Virus record (IMG/VR): IMGVR_UViG_3300033571_014197
Coordinates: 1 to 22,313 of that record
Strand: one strand, 5' to 3'
DNA: 22,313 nucleotides
From: a virus
Numbering within the stretch: position 1 is the first letter of the stretch; each line of letters starts with the position of its first letter. Shown in pieces: positions 21,129 to 22,313 of the stretch. The position numbers and the translations under genes are program-made. The notes below the pieces were generated by a model. It saw only the letters and a program-made list of their open reading frames with translations, had not been told where the DNA came from and searched no databases.

Positions 21129-21499
21129 TGAAAACACCTGAGCAGATGGCAGAAGAATATATTGAGAGCTTTAAAGGCGATAAGTCTATCCTTGGCGGCA
21201 AGATAGGGCTTAGTGCTTGTAGGCTCTCTTTCCTCGCTGGCTACAAAGCCGCGCAGGAGCATAATGCTGACGCCAGCAAAATGGTTTGGATCTCCGTGAA
21301 GGATAGGCTGCCGGAGAACAAGTACATCACTGTGCTTGTTCATTTTAGGGTGCCTGAAAGCAAGGCAAAACTGTATGGATTCGGGTACTGCGAAAGCGAT
21401 GGCCCAGTTACATGGTACGTTGATCATAATCGTTACAAGAGTCCGGTAGATGTCACCCACTGGATGCCGCTACCTGAGCCGCCAAAGGCTGAGAAATAA
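21128..21499 (+). CDS. DUF551 domain protein (long copy)
   Basis: This 123-residue protein has an N-terminal helical part (MKTPEQMAEEYIESF, then GLSACRLSFLAGYKAAQEHN), typical of many phage DUF551 proteins. The DUF551 domain proper runs from about residue 54 (WISVKDRLPENKYITVLV) to the end (THWMPLPEPPKAEK). It starts with one shared base after the XRE gene. It is the last gene of the plus-strand operon. The function is unknown; compare the short copy at 20614. Confidence 0.78.
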   Translation: MKTPEQMAEEYIESFKGDKSILGGKIGLSACRLSFLAGYKAAQEHNADASKMVWISVKDRLPENKYITVLVHFRVPESKAKLYGFGYCESDGPVTWYVDHNRYKSPVDVTHWMPLPEPPKAEK

Positions 21500-21511
21500 C
21501 ACCCGCGCCAC

Positions 21512-21547
21512 TGTGAAAAAATATAGTTCTGTTCACACGTATATTTT
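21512..21547. terminator. AT-rich hairpin between convergent operons
   Basis: AAAATATA (21518-21525) and TATATTTT (21540-21547) are a perfect 8-base inverted repeat with a 14-base loop, overlapping TGTGAA/TTCACA (21512-21517 and 21532-21537). A T-rich stretch follows. The site lies 13 bases after the last early gene and faces the tRNA operon, so it may end transcription from both sides. The remaining gap 21548-21771 holds only weak hairpins (such as GCTTTT/AAAAGC near 21599-21612) and no credible gene. Confidence 0.4.
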
Positions 21548-21771
21548 ATTTTGTCGGGGTTTGTGTATTACACTCCCTCGGCGCTACCGGTGGTACGGGC
21601 TTTTCAAAAAGCTAAATGCGAAGGTACGGTTTTTCGGTGAGTCCAAAGGGCTGTGACACGGCCAGCCACGCCGAGATAGGCTCGTACGGGCCGACAAGCC
21701 GCACATCTATTGAGCTTAGTCCATGCGAGCACGCCAGTTTGACCATCGGCACGCCTTTGTCCCTGAAAGAT

Positions 21772-21847
21772 TGGCTGATCGGGCAGGGCTCGAACCTGCA
21801 ACGAGGCGATTAACAGTCGCCCATTCTACCGATTGAATTACCGATCA
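21772..21847 (-). tRNA. tRNA-Asn (GTT anticodon)
   Basis: On the minus strand, 76 bases fold into a complete cloverleaf. The acceptor TGATCGG pairs with CCGATCA; the D arm is ATTC/GAAT with loop AATCGGTA; the anticodon stem GGCGA/TCGCC encloses CTGTTAA, with anticodon GTT; the variable loop is TCGTT; the T arm is GCAGG-TTCGAGC-CCTGC. Discriminator G and an encoded CCA (21774-21772) complete the 3' end. The sequence is related to, but clearly different from, bacterial tRNA-Asn of the E. coli type. The first three bases, TGA, are also the stop codon of the nuclease gene, so both should be on one transcript. Confidence 0.93.
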
Positions 21848-22117
21848 GTGCTTGGGCGATGTCGCCTCTATCGCCTCCTCAAGGCTGCGCACAACCGCTC
21901 GAGGACCGCGCCACCACTCGAAAAACGCCTTCTGCCCGTCGCTGAGTTTACCATTTGCGGTCTTAACTTCAACGAGGATGTTGTGATCCCCGTTCCCGAC
22001 GAGGAGATCCGGCGCATCCTGCCCGAGCCGATGGAGCGACAACACCGACCGCCCAACGGCACGCAAGCCGTCGGCGATCTCTTTGTGGTTGGCATCGACT
22101 CGAGCGGCGCGGCGCAT
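21845..22117 (-). CDS. PD-(D/E)XK nuclease (VRR-NUC-like)
   Basis: This 90-residue protein shows the catalytic pattern of small PD-(D/E)XK nucleases. E13 stands in the first helix, P36-D37 in DAPDLLVG, and E50-x-K52 in NILVEVKTANGKLSDGQ, followed by Q62. Small VRR-NUC-type enzymes in phages are expected to cut branched or single-strand/double-strand junction DNA; the exact substrate is not predictable. It may act in recombination or in resolving DNA before packaging. The start shares one base with the stop of the holin-like gene (TAATG), and the stop codon lies within the tRNA. Confidence 0.78.
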   Translation of the reverse strand: MRRAARVDANHKEIADGLRAVGRSVLSLHRLGQDAPDLLVGNGDHNILVEVKTANGKLSDGQKAFFEWWRGPRAVVRSLEEAIEATSPKH

Positions 22118-22313
22118 TACTTAGAGCTCAACACCCCACTGATTTGAGAGGTCGCTGTAACGCGCCCTAGGAGCGCCAACAACGCGCCCGCACCTGCGAG
22201 CCATGGTGTGACCTGGGGCGGTAGGAAACCCGAGCCTAAAAGCTGCTGTACAGTGTCAGATGCGGCAGGGAGGAGGGCGATCAACGCTCCCCAGAATGAT
22301 TTTGATGCGATCA
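22117..22313 (-). CDS. Holin-like membrane protein (5' part outside window)
   Basis: The frame enters from the right edge and ends at the TAA complementary to 22117-22119. Visible are 64 C-terminal residues with two hydrophobic segments: FWGALIALLPAAS, then WLAGAGALLALLGRV, and a short tail TATSQISGVLSSK. The pattern SKSFWGALIALL ... LLALLGRVTAT resembles a group of small phage holins with a conserved GR near the end of the last helix. Such proteins form the membrane holes that start lysis. A lysin gene would be expected upstream, outside the window. The gene overlaps the nuclease start. Confidence 0.6.
   Translation of the reverse strand, partial: IASKSFWGALIALLPAASDTVQQLLGSGFLPPQVTPWLAGAGALLALLGRVTATSQISGVLSSK

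Noticed and set aside
21616-21813. Short plus-strand frame ending in the tRNA region
   Set aside because: Its last residues are the antisense translation of the tRNA-Asn, and there is no ribosome binding site; spurious.
21772-21847. tRNA-Asn considered as a duplicated attachment site
   Set aside because: It is a complete tRNA more than 6 kb from the integrase gene and transcribed with other phage genes; an attP fragment should be partial and near int.

Overview
The window looks like part of a temperate, tailed double-stranded DNA phage (or prophage) of a Gram-negative host. The case for a phage: small and large terminase, portal, scaffold-like and major capsid genes lie together on the minus strand, while a RecT-like annealing protein, a tyrosine integrase with all catalytic residues and a replication initiator/helicase-loader pair lie on the plus strand. 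The case for a Gram-negative host: a lipobox lipoprotein, Sec-type signal peptides with AxA sites and strong Shine-Dalgarno sequences. GC content looks like the mid to upper 50s, and genes are packed with ATGA, GTGA and TAATG junctions. I cannot assign genus or host from the sequence alone.

Layout. Minus strand, read from about 12.5 kb down to base 1: a small HTH gene, the terminase small subunit, a sigma-region-4-like HTH protein, the terminase large subunit, a portal with a long coiled-coil tail, small virion-type proteins, a glycine-rich adhesin-like protein, a repeat protein, a scaffold candidate, the major capsid protein, a decoration candidate and two consecutive proteins with export signals. 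The last of these runs off the left edge at the start of a peptidase S74 (endosialidase-type) chaperone domain. A divergent control region with dyads over its promoters lies at 12519-12655.

Plus strand, 12.65 to 21.5 kb: a lipoprotein/membrane protein pair, two small proteins (one with clustered cysteines), RecT and integrase; then an intergenic repeat cluster that may be attP or an operator (15589-15696); then a winged-helix initiator gene with a probable internal replication origin, a G39P-like helicase loader, a run of small genes, a MarR regulator, a 130-base intergenic element with RNA-like folding, a possible TIM-barrel enzyme, DUF551 proteins and an XRE regulator.

At the right edge, on the minus strand and convergent with the early genes, are a holin-like membrane protein (partial), a PD-(D/E)XK nuclease and a tRNA-Asn whose first three bases are the nuclease stop codon. 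This strand probably begins a lysis/late segment upstream of the window.

How the parts may work together (inference): the divergent region would separate early plus-strand expression from late packaging/capsid expression. The initiator would bind its internal repeats and the loader would recruit a host helicase, since no helicase is visible here. RecT and the nuclease fit recombination or DNA processing, and the integrase would act on the adjacent repeat cluster. The points most worth a second look are the internal origin, the integrase-side nested inverted repeats, the tRNA/stop-codon fusion, the exported S74 protein, and the early-operon cargo (MarR regulator, TIM-barrel-like protein, structured intergenic element).
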